Shown in pieces: positions 33,932 through 42,451 of a DNA stretch of 64,000 nucleotides. Where the stretch lies: contig CP119325.1 in the NCBI GenBank assembly GCA_029202525.1, positions 3,446,001 through 3,510,000 of the forward strand. Reading direction: 5' to 3'. Position 1 is the first letter of the stretch. Each line of letters begins with the position of its first letter. Source of the DNA: Candidatus Pseudomonas phytovorans. GTDB lineage: Bacteria; Pseudomonadota; Gammaproteobacteria; Pseudomonadales; Pseudomonadaceae. The position numbers were made by a program, and so were the translations under genes. Below the pieces are notes generated by a model. That model made no database searches. It saw only the letters and a program-made list of their open reading frames with translations, and had not been told where the DNA came from.

Positions 33932-36900
33932 TCAGCTTTCACCAGCCACCGCTTGTTTGCTGCTATGCGCCTGGCGTCGCCCGGACAGCCGCATTACCAC
34001 CACGAAGAACACCGGCACAAACACCACCGCCAAAGTGGCGCTGAGCATCCCGCCGATCACCCCGGTGCCAATCGCCTGCTGGCTGGCCGAGCTGGCGCCG
34101 CTGGCGATGGCCAGTGGCACCACGCCGAGGATGAACGCCAGCGAGGTCATCACGATCGGTCGAAGGCGCAGGCGGGCGGCCTGCACGGCAGCGTCGGCGG
34201 CGTCCACGCCCTGGTCGACCAGGTGCTTGGCGAACTCGATGATCAGGATGGCGTTCTTTGCCGACAGGCCGATCAGGGTAATCAGGCCAACCTTGAAGAA
34301 CACGTCGTTGGGCATGCCTCGCAGGGTCACGGCCAGCACCGCACCCAGCATACCGAGCGGCACCACCAGCAGCACGGCGGTGGGGATCGACCAGCTTTCG
34401 TACAGCGCTGCCAGACACAGGAACACGATCAGCAACGACAATGCCATCAGCAGCGGTGCCTGGCTGCCGGACAAGCGCTCCTGCAGCGACAGGCCGGTCC
34501 ATTCCAGGCCAGCGCCGGGCGGCAGCTGAGCCACCAGGCGTTCGATTTCGGCCATCGCTTCGCCCGAGCTGTGGCCAGCTGCCGGCTCTCCGGAAATCGA
34601 CACCGCCGGGTAGCCGTTGTAGCGGGTCAACTGCACCGGGCCGCTGACCCACCTGGCCTGGACGAATGCGCCCAGTGGCACCATCTTGCCGCTGTTGTTG
34701 CGTACGTGGATTTTCAGCAGGTCTTCGACCTGGCTGCGCTGGTCGCCTTCGGCCTGCACCACGACCCGCTGCATGCGGCCCTGATTGGGGAAGTCGTTGA
34801 CGTAGCTGGAGCCCACCGCCACGTCCAGTACCGAACCGATATCGGCAAACGACACGCCCAAGGCATTGGCCTGGCGGCGGTCGATCTCCAACTGCACCTG
34901 CGGGCTTTCGGCCAGCGATGCCTCGCGCACGTTGGTCAGCACCTTGCTTTTGCCAGCATTGGCCAGCAGCGTGTCGCGGGCGGCCATCAGCTCGGCGTGG
35001 CCCATGCCGCCGCGGTCCTGCAGGCGGAACTCGAAGCCGGTCGACTCGCCCAGGCCGTCGATAGGCGGCGGCAGCACCGAAAACGCCACGGCGTCCTTGA
35101 GCTGGGAGAAGGCTGCGCTGGCGCGGTCGGCAATCGACTGGGCGCTGTCGTCGGCACCACGCTCGGACCAGTCCTTGAGGGTAGTGAAGGTCAGTGCCGC
35201 GTTTTGCCCGCTACCAGAGAAGCTGAAGCCGAGGATCACCGTGGTATTGCCCACACCGGGTTCTTCGGCGTTGTGCGCCTCGATTTGCGCAGCCACCTGT
35301 TCCGTGCGCATGCGGCTGGCCCCTGGCGGCAGCTGGATGTCGGTGATGGTGTAGCCCTGGTCTTCGGTGGGCAGGAATGCCGTGGGCAACTGGCTGAAGC
35401 CATAGCCCAGCACCGCCAGCAGCACCGCGTACACCAGCAGGTAGCGGCCGCTGCGCTTGAGCGCCTGCACCACCCAGCGCTGGTAGCCGTTGCTCATGCT
35501 TTCGAAGCGGCGGTTGAACCAGCCGAAGAAGCCTTTGCGTTCATGGTGTTCACCCTTCGCCACCGGCTTGAGCAGGGTGGCGCACAGCGCTGGGGTAAGG
35601 CTCAGAGCCAGGAACGCCGAGAACAGGATCGACACGGCCATCGACACTGAGAACTGCTGGTAGATCACTCCCACCGAGCCTTGCATGAAGGCCATGGGCA
35701 GGAACACTGCCACCAGCACCAGGGTGATGCCGACGATCGCACCGCTGATCTGGCCCATGGCCTTGCGCGTTGCTTCTTTGGGTGGCAAGCCCTCTTCGGC
35801 CATGATGCGCTCGACGTTTTCCACCACCACGATGGCGTCGTCGACCAGAATGCCGATGGCCAGGACCATGCCGAACAGGGTCAGCACGTTAACCGAGAAG
35901 CCCATGGCCAGCATCACCGCGAAGGTACCCATCAGCGCCACCGGCACCACCAGGGTGGGGATCAGGGTGTAGCGCAGGTTCTGCAGGAACAGGAACATCA
36001 CCGCAAACACCAACAGCATGGCTTCGAACAGGGTGGTAATGACCTGCTCGATCGACACCTTGACGAACGGCGAGGTGTCATAGGGGATGTCGTACTTGAC
36101 GCCTTCCGGGAAGTAACGCGCCAGCTCCTGCATTTTTGCCCGTACCAGGGTGGCGGTTTCCATGGCGTTGGCACCCGGCGAGAGCTGCACGCTGAACGCG
36201 GTGGCCGGTTTGCCGTTCAGGCGCGTGCCGAACTGGTATTCCTGGGCGCCGATCTCGACCCGGGCGACATCACCGACGGTCACCGTGGAACCGTCGAGAT
36301 TGGCGCGCAGCACAATGGCGGCGAACTCTTCTGGTGTGCTCAGCTGGCCCTTGACTACCACGTTGGCGGTGATTTCCTGGGTGCTGCGGCTGGGCAGGTC
36401 GCCGATGCTGCCAGGCGCGACCTGGGCGTTCTGAGCGGCGATGGCCTCGGCCACGTCGTTGGGCGTGAGGTTGAAACCGATCAGCTTGCCCGGGTCGATC
36501 CAGATGCGCATGGCGCGCTCCGAACCGTACAGCTGGGCCTTGCCGACGCCCTTGATGCGGCGGATTTCGTCCATCACGTTGCGCGCAAGAATGTCCGACA
36601 ATGCGGTTTCGTCGAGCTTGCCGTCTTCGGAGGTAAGGGTGCCCAGCAGCAGGAAGCCGGTGGACACCTTTTCTACCTGCAGGCCTTGCTGGGTGACCGG
36701 CCGCGGAAGGCGCGACTCGACTACCTTCAGGCGGTTCTGCACGTCGACCTGGGCCAGGTCCGGGTGGGTACCCGGGGCGAAGGTGGCGGTGATGGTGGCG
36801 CTGCCCAGGCTGCTCTGCGACTCGAAGTACAGCAGGTTGTCGGCCCCGTTGAGTTCCTGCTCGATCAGGCTCACAACGCTTTCGTCCATGGTCGCCGCCG

Positions 36901-37057
36901 AGGCGCCCGGGTACACGGCGTAGATCTCCACCTGCGGCGGTGCCACGTTGGGATACTGGGCCACCGGCAGTTGCGGGATGGCCAGCGCACCGGCCAGCAG
37001 GATGAACAGTGCGACCACCCAGGCGAATACCGGGCGGTCGATAAAGAATTGCGGCAT
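33932..37057 (-). CDS. RND multidrug efflux transporter, inner-membrane pump (MexB/TtgB-like)
   Basis: The 1041-residue protein has the HAE1-family layout: N-terminal FFIDRPVFAWVVALFILLAG, twelve transmembrane helices, two large periplasmic loops, and the proton-relay pair in GILVDDAIVVVENVER in helix 4. The second half repeats SAKNAILIIEFAKHL. It exports drugs or solvents using the proton gradient. It lies 11 bases downstream of the adaptor gene. No outer-membrane factor gene follows, so it must use one encoded elsewhere. Confidence 0.95.
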   Translation of the reverse strand: MPQFFIDRPVFAWVVALFILLAGALAIPQLPVAQYPNVAPPQVEIYAVYPGASAATMDESVVSLIEQELNGADNLLYFESQSSLGSATITATFAPGTHPDLAQVDVQNRLKVVESRLPRPVTQQGLQVEKVSTGFLLLGTLTSEDGKLDETALSDILARNVMDEIRRIKGVGKAQLYGSERAMRIWIDPGKLIGFNLTPNDVAEAIAAQNAQVAPGSIGDLPSRSTQEITANVVVKGQLSTPEEFAAIVLRANLDGSTVTVGDVARVEIGAQEYQFGTRLNGKPATAFSVQLSPGANAMETATLVRAKMQELARYFPEGVKYDIPYDTSPFVKVSIEQVITTLFEAMLLVFAVMFLFLQNLRYTLIPTLVVPVALMGTFAVMLAMGFSVNVLTLFGMVLAIGILVDDAIVVVENVERIMAEEGLPPKEATRKAMGQISGAIVGITLVLVAVFLPMAFMQGSVGVIYQQFSVSMAVSILFSAFLALSLTPALCATLLKPVAKGEHHERKGFFGWFNRRFESMSNGYQRWVVQALKRSGRYLLVYAVLLAVLGYGFSQLPTAFLPTEDQGYTITDIQLPPGASRMRTEQVAAQIEAHNAEEPGVGNTTVILGFSFSGSGQNAALTFTTLKDWSERGADDSAQSIADRASAAFSQLKDAVAFSVLPPPIDGLGESTGFEFRLQDRGGMGHAELMAARDTLLANAGKSKVLTNVREASLAESPQVQLEIDRRQANALGVSFADIGSVLDVAVGSSYVNDFPNQGRMQRVVVQAEGDQRSQVEDLLKIHVRNNSGKMVPLGAFVQARWVSGPVQLTRYNGYPAVSISGEPAAGHSSGEAMAEIERLVAQLPPGAGLEWTGLSLQERLSGSQAPLLMALSLLIVFLCLAALYESWSIPTAVLLVVPLGMLGAVLAVTLRGMPNDVFFKVGLITLIGLSAKNAILIIEFAKHLVDQGVDAADAAVQAARLRLRPIVMTSLAFILGVVPLAIASGASSASQQAIGTGVIGGMLSATLAVVFVPVFFVVVMRLSGRRQAHSSKQAVAGES

Positions 37058-37068
37058 GAGTCAGGCCC

Positions 37069-38244
37069 TCACTGGCCGGTATGCTGTGCGATGGGCGGTG
37101 CTGTGGATGCGTTGTCGACCTGCACCTGGTCACCAGCCTTGACGTGTTGCAGGCCCTCGACCACCACCCGCTCGCCGGGGGCCAGGCCTTCGCTGACGAT
37201 CCAGCGGTCGCCCTGGGCGCTGCCCAGCACCACTTGGCGGTCGCTGACCCGGGCCTGTTGGTCGACCACCAACACCTTGGGTACGCCGGCGCTGTCGCGC
37301 AGGATGGCGCGCTGCGGCACGCTCAGGCCCTTGGGTTGCACGGCCTGCTCCAGGCGCACGCGCACATAGCTGCCGGGCAGCAGGTCGAGGTCCGGGTTGG
37401 GGAACTCGCTGCGCAGGGTGATCTGGTTGGTGGTGGGGTCGACGCTGATGTCGGAGAACAGCAGCTTGCCTGGCAACGGGTAGGCGCTGCCATCGTCCTG
37501 GATCAGCGTGGCGCGGGCCTGGCCGTCGCCCACCTGTTGCAACTCGCCTGCGCGCAAGGCGCGGCGCAGGGCATTGAGCTCGCGGGTAGACTGGGTAACG
37601 TCGGCGTGGATCGGGTCCAGTTGCTGGATGGTCGCCAGCGGGGTGCTTTCGTTTTGCCCGACCAGTGCGCCCTCGGTGACCAGGGCGCGGCCGATGCGGC
37701 CGGAAATCGGCGCGGTGACGGTGGCGTAGCCGAGGTTCAGGCGGGCGCGTTCCAGGGCCGCCTTGGCGGCGGCTACGTCGGCGTCAGCCTGCAGGAAGCC
37801 GGCTTTGGCGTTGTCGTATTCCTGGCGGCTGACGGCCTTGTCGTCGACCAGCTCGCGGTAGCGCTGCTCCTGCAAACGCGCCTGGTACAACGTGGCCTCG
37901 GCCTTGGCCAGGGTGGCGCGTGCGCTGTCATGGTCGGCCTTGAACGGCGCGGGGTCGATCAGGAACAGCACATCGCCCTGTTTGACATCGCTGCCTTCGC
38001 GGTACACCCGCTTGAGTACCACGCCCGCGACGCGTGCGCGCACCTCGGCGGTGCGCGGCGCCAGGATGCGGCCGCTGAGTTCGCTGCTGATGGCCAGCGG
38101 CTGCAGTTGCAGGGTTTCCACCCGCACTTGCGGGGTAGGCGCTTTTTCGTCTTGCTCGGTGCTGTCGCTGCAGCCGGCCAGGGCCAGGCTCAGAAACGCC
38201 ATGAGCGCCACAGGACGCAGGCGAGGAGAGAGGGTAGTAGGCAT
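37069..38244 (-). CDS. RND efflux periplasmic adaptor (membrane fusion) lipoprotein
   Basis: The protein has 391 residues from ATG 38244. A lipobox LSLALAGCSDS makes it an inner-membrane lipoprotein. The adaptor pattern is clear: a lipoyl-like half (SGRILAPRTAEVRARVAGVVLKRVYREGSDVKQGDVLFLIDP), a coiled coil (residues about 95-165), the second half (ATVTAPISGRIGRALVTEGALVG), and beta-barrel and proximal domains. It links the pump to an outer-membrane channel. The divergent two-component system 270 bases upstream is the probable regulator. Confidence 0.95.
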   Translation of the reverse strand: MPTTLSPRLRPVALMAFLSLALAGCSDSTEQDEKAPTPQVRVETLQLQPLAISSELSGRILAPRTAEVRARVAGVVLKRVYREGSDVKQGDVLFLIDPAPFKADHDSARATLAKAEATLYQARLQEQRYRELVDDKAVSRQEYDNAKAGFLQADADVAAAKAALERARLNLGYATVTAPISGRIGRALVTEGALVGQNESTPLATIQQLDPIHADVTQSTRELNALRRALRAGELQQVGDGQARATLIQDDGSAYPLPGKLLFSDISVDPTTNQITLRSEFPNPDLDLLPGSYVRVRLEQAVQPKGLSVPQRAILRDSAGVPKVLVVDQQARVSDRQVVLGSAQGDRWIVSEGLAPGERVVVEGLQHVKAGDQVQVDNASTAPPIAQHTGQ

Positions 38245-38385
38245 ACGGATCTTCCGATGATGACCGTGCATATGGTACGGCAGGTGTGGGCCGAGCGGCT
38301 GTTAACACCTGTAGGACGAGTGTGAAAAAGTGTGAAGAACAATCCTGTGGTGGTGCAGTGTTCTATATCCTGAGTATTCCTGAGC

Positions 38386-38480
38386 TGGCCTCTTCGCGGG
38401 CTTGCCCGCTCCCACAGGGTCACACTGCTCCTGAAACGTGTGCAATACCTGTGGGAGCGGGCGAGCCCGCGAAGAGGCCA
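38386..38480. repeat. REP pair between efflux adaptor and response regulator
   Basis: Opposed REPs at about 38386-38418 and 38448-38480 lie in the 270-base divergent region. The part next to the adaptor gene (38245-38385) should hold its promoter, but no clear operator was identified. Confidence 0.85.
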
Positions 38481-38514
38481 GAGAGGTTTACCCCAACCTA
38501 GATCTCAACCGCCT

Positions 38515-39216
38515 ATGCCAAATATTTTCCTGGTCGAAGACGACAGCGCCCTGTCCGAGCTGATCGCCAGCTACCTGCAACGCAACGACTTCCATGTCCA
38601 GGTGATCGCCCGGGGCGATCATGTGCTGGACGAATATCGTCGGCAAAAACCTGACCTGGTTATTCTCGACCTGATGTTGCCAGGTATCGATGGCTTGCAA
38701 CTGTGCCGCCTGCTGCGCCAGGAGTCGCAGAACCTGCCGATCCTGATGCTGACCGCCCGCGACGACAGCCATGATCAGGTACTGGGCCTGGAGATGGGCG
38801 CCGACGATTACGTGACCAAACCCTGCGAGCCGCGCGTGCTGCTGGCCCGCGTGCGTACGCTGCTGCGCCGCAGTAGCGTCAACGAGCCGCGGCTGGACAA
38901 CGATCTGATCCTGATCGGTGGCCTGCGCATCGACCTGGCCGAGCGCACGGTGAGCTGGCGCGGCGAAGAGGTGGAGTTGTCCAGCGGCGAGTACAACCTG
39001 CTGGTGGTTTTGGCGCGCAATGCCGGCGAAGTGCTGAACCGCGACCGCATCCTGCAGCAGCTGCGTGGTATCGAATTCAACGGCACCGACCGCTCGGTAG
39101 ACGTGGCCATCTCCAAGCTGCGGCGCAAGTTCGACGACAACGCCGGCGAGGCGCGCAAGATCAAGACAGTCTGGGGCAAGGGCTACCTGTTCAGCCGCGT
39201 CGAGTGGGAGTGCTGA
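38515..39216 (+). CDS. OmpR-family response regulator (RstA-like)
   Basis: The protein has 234 residues from ATG 38515; a longer frame from 38440 begins in the REP. The receiver domain has the acidic pair at 9-10, phospho-acceptor Asp52 in VILDLMLPG and the conserved KPCEPRVLLAR. The C-terminal winged helix shows VELSSGEYNLLVVLARNAGEVLNRDRIL and DRSVDVAISKLRRKF. It forms a pair with the kinase downstream (6-base gap). The divergent RND pump is the likely target. Confidence 0.93.
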   Translation: MPNIFLVEDDSALSELIASYLQRNDFHVQVIARGDHVLDEYRRQKPDLVILDLMLPGIDGLQLCRLLRQESQNLPILMLTARDDSHDQVLGLEMGADDYVTKPCEPRVLLARVRTLLRRSSVNEPRLDNDLILIGGLRIDLAERTVSWRGEEVELSSGEYNLLVVLARNAGEVLNRDRILQQLRGIEFNGTDRSVDVAISKLRRKFDDNAGEARKIKTVWGKGYLFSRVEWEC

Positions 39217-39222
39217 CCGCTC

Positions 39223-40521
39223 ATGCTCAAGATCCTGGTGCGGCTGTACCTGGTCATCATCGTTGCCTATGCCGGTGCGTTGCTGTTCATCCCTGACACC
39301 ATCGTCGGGCTGTTCCGCGACCGCTTCATGGCCTACAACCTGGACCAGGCCAAGGGTGTACAGGCGCTGATCGTGCGCCAATTCCGCCAGGCCCCGCCCG
39401 AGCAGTGGCCAGCGGTGGCGCAGGAACTGGCCAATGATTTCTCGCCGCTGCAACTGCAGCTGCTACGCATGGACCAGGCCGGCTTGAGCGATGAAGAGCA
39501 GGCGCGCCTGGAGCATGGCCTGCATGCGGTGCGCATTGCCGAGTGGGGCTATTACGAAACCGTGCTGGCACCGTTGGACAAGCAATGGCTGGTGCGCCTG
39601 CATTCACCGCCAGACCCGCTGGACATCAACGTGCTGTCGTGGGGCGTGACCGTGCTCATCGGTGCAGCAATGCTGGGGTGCCTGCTGTTATGGGTATGGC
39701 CGCACTGGCGCGACCTGGAGCGCCTGAAGGAAACCGCACGGCGCCTGGGCCAGGGGCAGATGGCCGAGCGCACTCACATATCGCCGCATTCCAACATTGG
39801 TGAACTGGCCGGGGTGTTCGACACCATGGCCAGTGACCTGGAGCGCCACGTCAACCAGCAGCGCGAGCTGCTTAACGCGGTGTCCCATGAGCTGCGCACC
39901 CCACTGACCCGCCTGGACTTCGGCCTGGTGCTGCTGTTCGACGAAGTGCCGCCGACCAGCCGAAAGCGCCTGCTGGAACTGGTGGGGCATGTGCGTGAGC
40001 TGGATGAGCTGGTGCTGGAGCTGCTGTCCTACAGCCGGCTGTACAACGCCGACCAGGCCCGCGAGCGGGTCGAGGTGTCGTTGCTGGAGCTGGTCGACAG
40101 TGTACTCGGTGGTTTTGCCGAAGAACTCGATGGCCGCGGTATCCAGTGGGAAGTGCGGGCCGAGGGCGATTTACCGCGGTTTGTGCTGGACCCACGGCTG
40201 ACGGCACGGGCGGTGCAGAACCTGGTGCGCAATGCCATGCGTTATTGCGATGAAAGCCTGTTGCTGCGCTTGCGCCTGGAAGGCGATGGTGCCTGTCTGC
40301 TGACGGTGGAGGATGACGGGATTGGTATTCCGGTGGAGGAGCGCGAGCGGATTTTCCAGCCGTTCTACCGGCTGGACCGCAGCCGCGACCGCAACACCGG
40401 TGGGTTTGGCCTGGGGCTGGCGATCAGCCGGCGGGCGATCGAGGGGCAGGGCGGCACCTTGACCGTGGCGCAGTCGGCGTTGGGCGGCGCGCAGTTCAGG
40501 ATTCGTCTGCCAGCCGGGTAG
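39223..40521 (+). CDS. Sensor histidine kinase (RstB-like)
   Basis: The 432-residue protein has two transmembrane helices (about residues 7-27 and 141-160) around a periplasmic sensor of about 110 residues, then a HAMP domain and the H-box AVSHELRTPLTRLDF with His222. N, G1 and G2 boxes follow (LVRNAMRYC, VEDDGIGIP, GFGLGLAI). The N-terminus (VRLYLVIIVAYAG...LFRDRFMAYNL) resembles RstB. The last 26 bases overlap the 3' end of the convergent diguanylate cyclase gene. Confidence 0.93.
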   Translation: MLKILVRLYLVIIVAYAGALLFIPDTIVGLFRDRFMAYNLDQAKGVQALIVRQFRQAPPEQWPAVAQELANDFSPLQLQLLRMDQAGLSDEEQARLEHGLHAVRIAEWGYYETVLAPLDKQWLVRLHSPPDPLDINVLSWGVTVLIGAAMLGCLLLWVWPHWRDLERLKETARRLGQGQMAERTHISPHSNIGELAGVFDTMASDLERHVNQQRELLNAVSHELRTPLTRLDFGLVLLFDEVPPTSRKRLLELVGHVRELDELVLELLSYSRLYNADQARERVEVSLLELVDSVLGGFAEELDGRGIQWEVRAEGDLPRFVLDPRLTARAVQNLVRNAMRYCDESLLLRLRLEGDGACLLTVEDDGIGIPVEERERIFQPFYRLDRSRDRNTGGFGLGLAISRRAIEGQGGTLTVAQSALGGAQFRIRLPAG

Positions 40522-41587
40522 TCCACAGCACCACACGGTCCTTGCCGGTGTGCTTGGCTTCATACAACGCCTGGTCGGCGCGAATCAGCGCTGTGCTCAG
40601 GCTGTCACCCCTGTCTATCTGGGCCAGGCCGATGCTGATGGTGACCGGGTGCTCGCCAATGTCCTCGCGTACCCGCCTGCACAGCGCCGCCACCTGCAGC
40701 TCGGCACCCTGCTGATCGAGGCCTTCCAGGAAGATGGCGAACTCTTCGCCACCCAGTCGGGCAAACGCGTGGCCGGCCATGCTCGCCTTGATATGCAGGG
40801 CCACGCGCTTGAGTACTTCGTCGCCAACGTCATGGCCAAAGCGGTCATTGACCCGCTTGAAGTTGTCAATGTCGATCATGGCCAGGTATTGCCCAGTCGC
40901 GGCCGAGTGCAACTGGCGGTTGGCGATGGCCATGAACGAACGGCGGTTGGGGATTTCGGTCAGGGCGTCGACATAGGCCTGCTCCAGCAGTACTTTCGAC
41001 AGGTAGAAGTTATGCAGCTTGGCCTTGCGCATTTGCAGGTAGCTGTAGATGACCAGGCCACTGAGGAAAACCGCGTAGCTGAGCAGCATGGCACCTTCGA
41101 GTTCGTCGGGCTCGATGCGGGTGTGGTAGAACGGGCTGAGCACCACCCAGGTAATGACCATGGCGCAGAAGAACGACCAGCGCCGCACCGGCAGCACCGA
41201 CACCGCATACAGCACGGTGGAGACGCCGAGTACCAGCCAGACCGGGCGCAGGGTGACGGGGATACCTTCGATCACCAGGCGCATGCCCAGGGTGATGACT
41301 GCGACAAACAGCAGGTTGAGCACGTCGAAGTGATGGCTGCGGCGAGTGAAGTGCAGCACCACGGTGAGGCAGCCGAGCAGGGCAATGAACAGGTAAGACA
41401 GCCAGGTAAAGCCTTGGCCGCCGAGGAAGCTCACGATCAGGTCGAAGACCAGCCAGATCAGGATGCTGACGCAGAATATCAGCAGGCAGAACGGGCGCAT
41501 GGACTCGAATTCGTGCTGCCGGAACTCGGCGCGCAGGGCGGCGGGGGCGACCTGCTTGCGCACGTGTTCTTCGATGGTTTTGAACAT
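40496..41587 (-). CDS. Membrane diguanylate cyclase (GGEEF)
   Basis: The 363-residue protein has six predicted transmembrane helices in the first 185 residues and a C-terminal GGDEF domain with active-site motif RLGGEEF and the upstream DxDNFKRVNDRFGHDVGDEVL. The inhibitory RxxD site that normally precedes the motif is replaced (MAGH), so product inhibition is probably lost. It makes c-di-GMP. It sits 24 bases downstream of the YbcH-like gene in the Nfr-type operon, so it is likely the dedicated cyclase for the glycosyltransferase NfrB, analogous to DgcJ of E. coli. Confidence 0.92.
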   Translation of the reverse strand: MFKTIEEHVRKQVAPAALRAEFRQHEFESMRPFCLLIFCVSILIWLVFDLIVSFLGGQGFTWLSYLFIALLGCLTVVLHFTRRSHHFDVLNLLFVAVITLGMRLVIEGIPVTLRPVWLVLGVSTVLYAVSVLPVRRWSFFCAMVITWVVLSPFYHTRIEPDELEGAMLLSYAVFLSGLVIYSYLQMRKAKLHNFYLSKVLLEQAYVDALTEIPNRRSFMAIANRQLHSAATGQYLAMIDIDNFKRVNDRFGHDVGDEVLKRVALHIKASMAGHAFARLGGEEFAIFLEGLDQQGAELQVAALCRRVREDIGEHPVTISIGLAQIDRGDSLSTALIRADQALYEAKHTGKDRVVLWTTRLADES

Positions 41588-41611
41588 GGGGTCTCCTGGG
41601 CGTACGGCGAC

Positions 41612-42451
41612 TCAATCTTGAGGTAGGGCACCCCGGGCCCAAGGCCGATAACGCAGGTCAAACACGGCTTCGGCATGGCACCCGCTGCCCAGCTTCGGCT
41701 CGGCAGGCTCGGCCCGGAATGCCTGACCGGGTGCGCTCACCTGGCGGAACGCCTCGCGCACCACACCGATGCGGCACGCCAAGGCCTGTTCGTAACCTTG
41801 GCGCACCAATGGCGGCAGCCGTCCGGTACCGGCGCCATCCTGCCACCACACCGTCAGGCCCAGGCCTGCCAGTTGATCCAGCCACGCGGCATTGACCCGG
41901 GGCGACAGTTTGCCTGCGCTGAAGGCACTGATGTGCAGTGGCTTGTCGAGCTGGCGCTTGAAGGCTTGCAACTGGCTGAACAGGGCTTCGCGCCGCGCGG
42001 GTTCGCGAAAATGCTGGTCGTCCAGCTCCATGGGCAGGTACCAGCCATCCACCGGCAGTTCCCAGGCCTGGCGCAGTTGCCGGTATTGGCCGAGTGAGCG
42101 CCCCAGCTGCGCTTTCCAGTAGCTGTTCAGGCCTTCGCCGTCCAGTTCGTCCAGGCGTTGGTAGTAGGCGGGGTCCATGTACAGCCCCAGCACCAACTGC
42201 AGGCCTTGGGCACGTGCGGTGCGCAGGCTGTCGGCCAGCCAGCCCTGGGCCCCACCGAAGTCGCTGTCGCCATAGGCGCTCCATTGCACGATGAGGGTTT
42301 TGCCCCCTTGGGCCACGGTGGCATGCCACAGTTGTTGCCACTGGGCAGGGGTGACATTGGCGTCGCGGTTGAGGGGTTGGTAGAACAGGCGCTGGTCGGC
42401 CGTGGCGGGCAGGCACAGGGCAAGCAGGCAGAAGGCGAGGATCGTACGCAT
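41612..42451 (-). CDS. DUF4434 / YbcH-like periplasmic protein
   Basis: The 279-residue protein has a signal peptide (ILAFCLLALCLPATA). The rest looks like a TIM-barrel glycosidase-like domain (FYQPLNRDANVTPAQWQQLW, KTLIVQWSAYGDSDFGG, LQLVLGLYMDPAYYQRL, DGWYLPMELDDQHF). E. coli ybcH, next to nfrAB, encodes the same family. The start overlaps the NfrA stop by one base. It may trim or modify the polysaccharide in the periplasm; activity is inferred from fold and context. Confidence 0.8.
   Translation of the reverse strand: MRTILAFCLLALCLPATADQRLFYQPLNRDANVTPAQWQQLWHATVAQGGKTLIVQWSAYGDSDFGGAQGWLADSLRTARAQGLQLVLGLYMDPAYYQRLDELDGEGLNSYWKAQLGRSLGQYRQLRQAWELPVDGWYLPMELDDQHFREPARREALFSQLQAFKRQLDKPLHISAFSAGKLSPRVNAAWLDQLAGLGLTVWWQDGAGTGRLPPLVRQGYEQALACRIGVVREAFRQVSAPGQAFRAEPAEPKLGSGCHAEAVFDLRYRPWARGALPQD

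Noticed and set aside
33698..37369. Two long plus-strand frames (650 and 562 residues)
   Set aside because: Antisense to the RND pump, with His/Gln-rich low-information translation and no motif.
38440..38514. N-terminal extension of the OmpR-like regulator
   Set aside because: It translates a REP; the receiver domain begins directly at ATG 38515.
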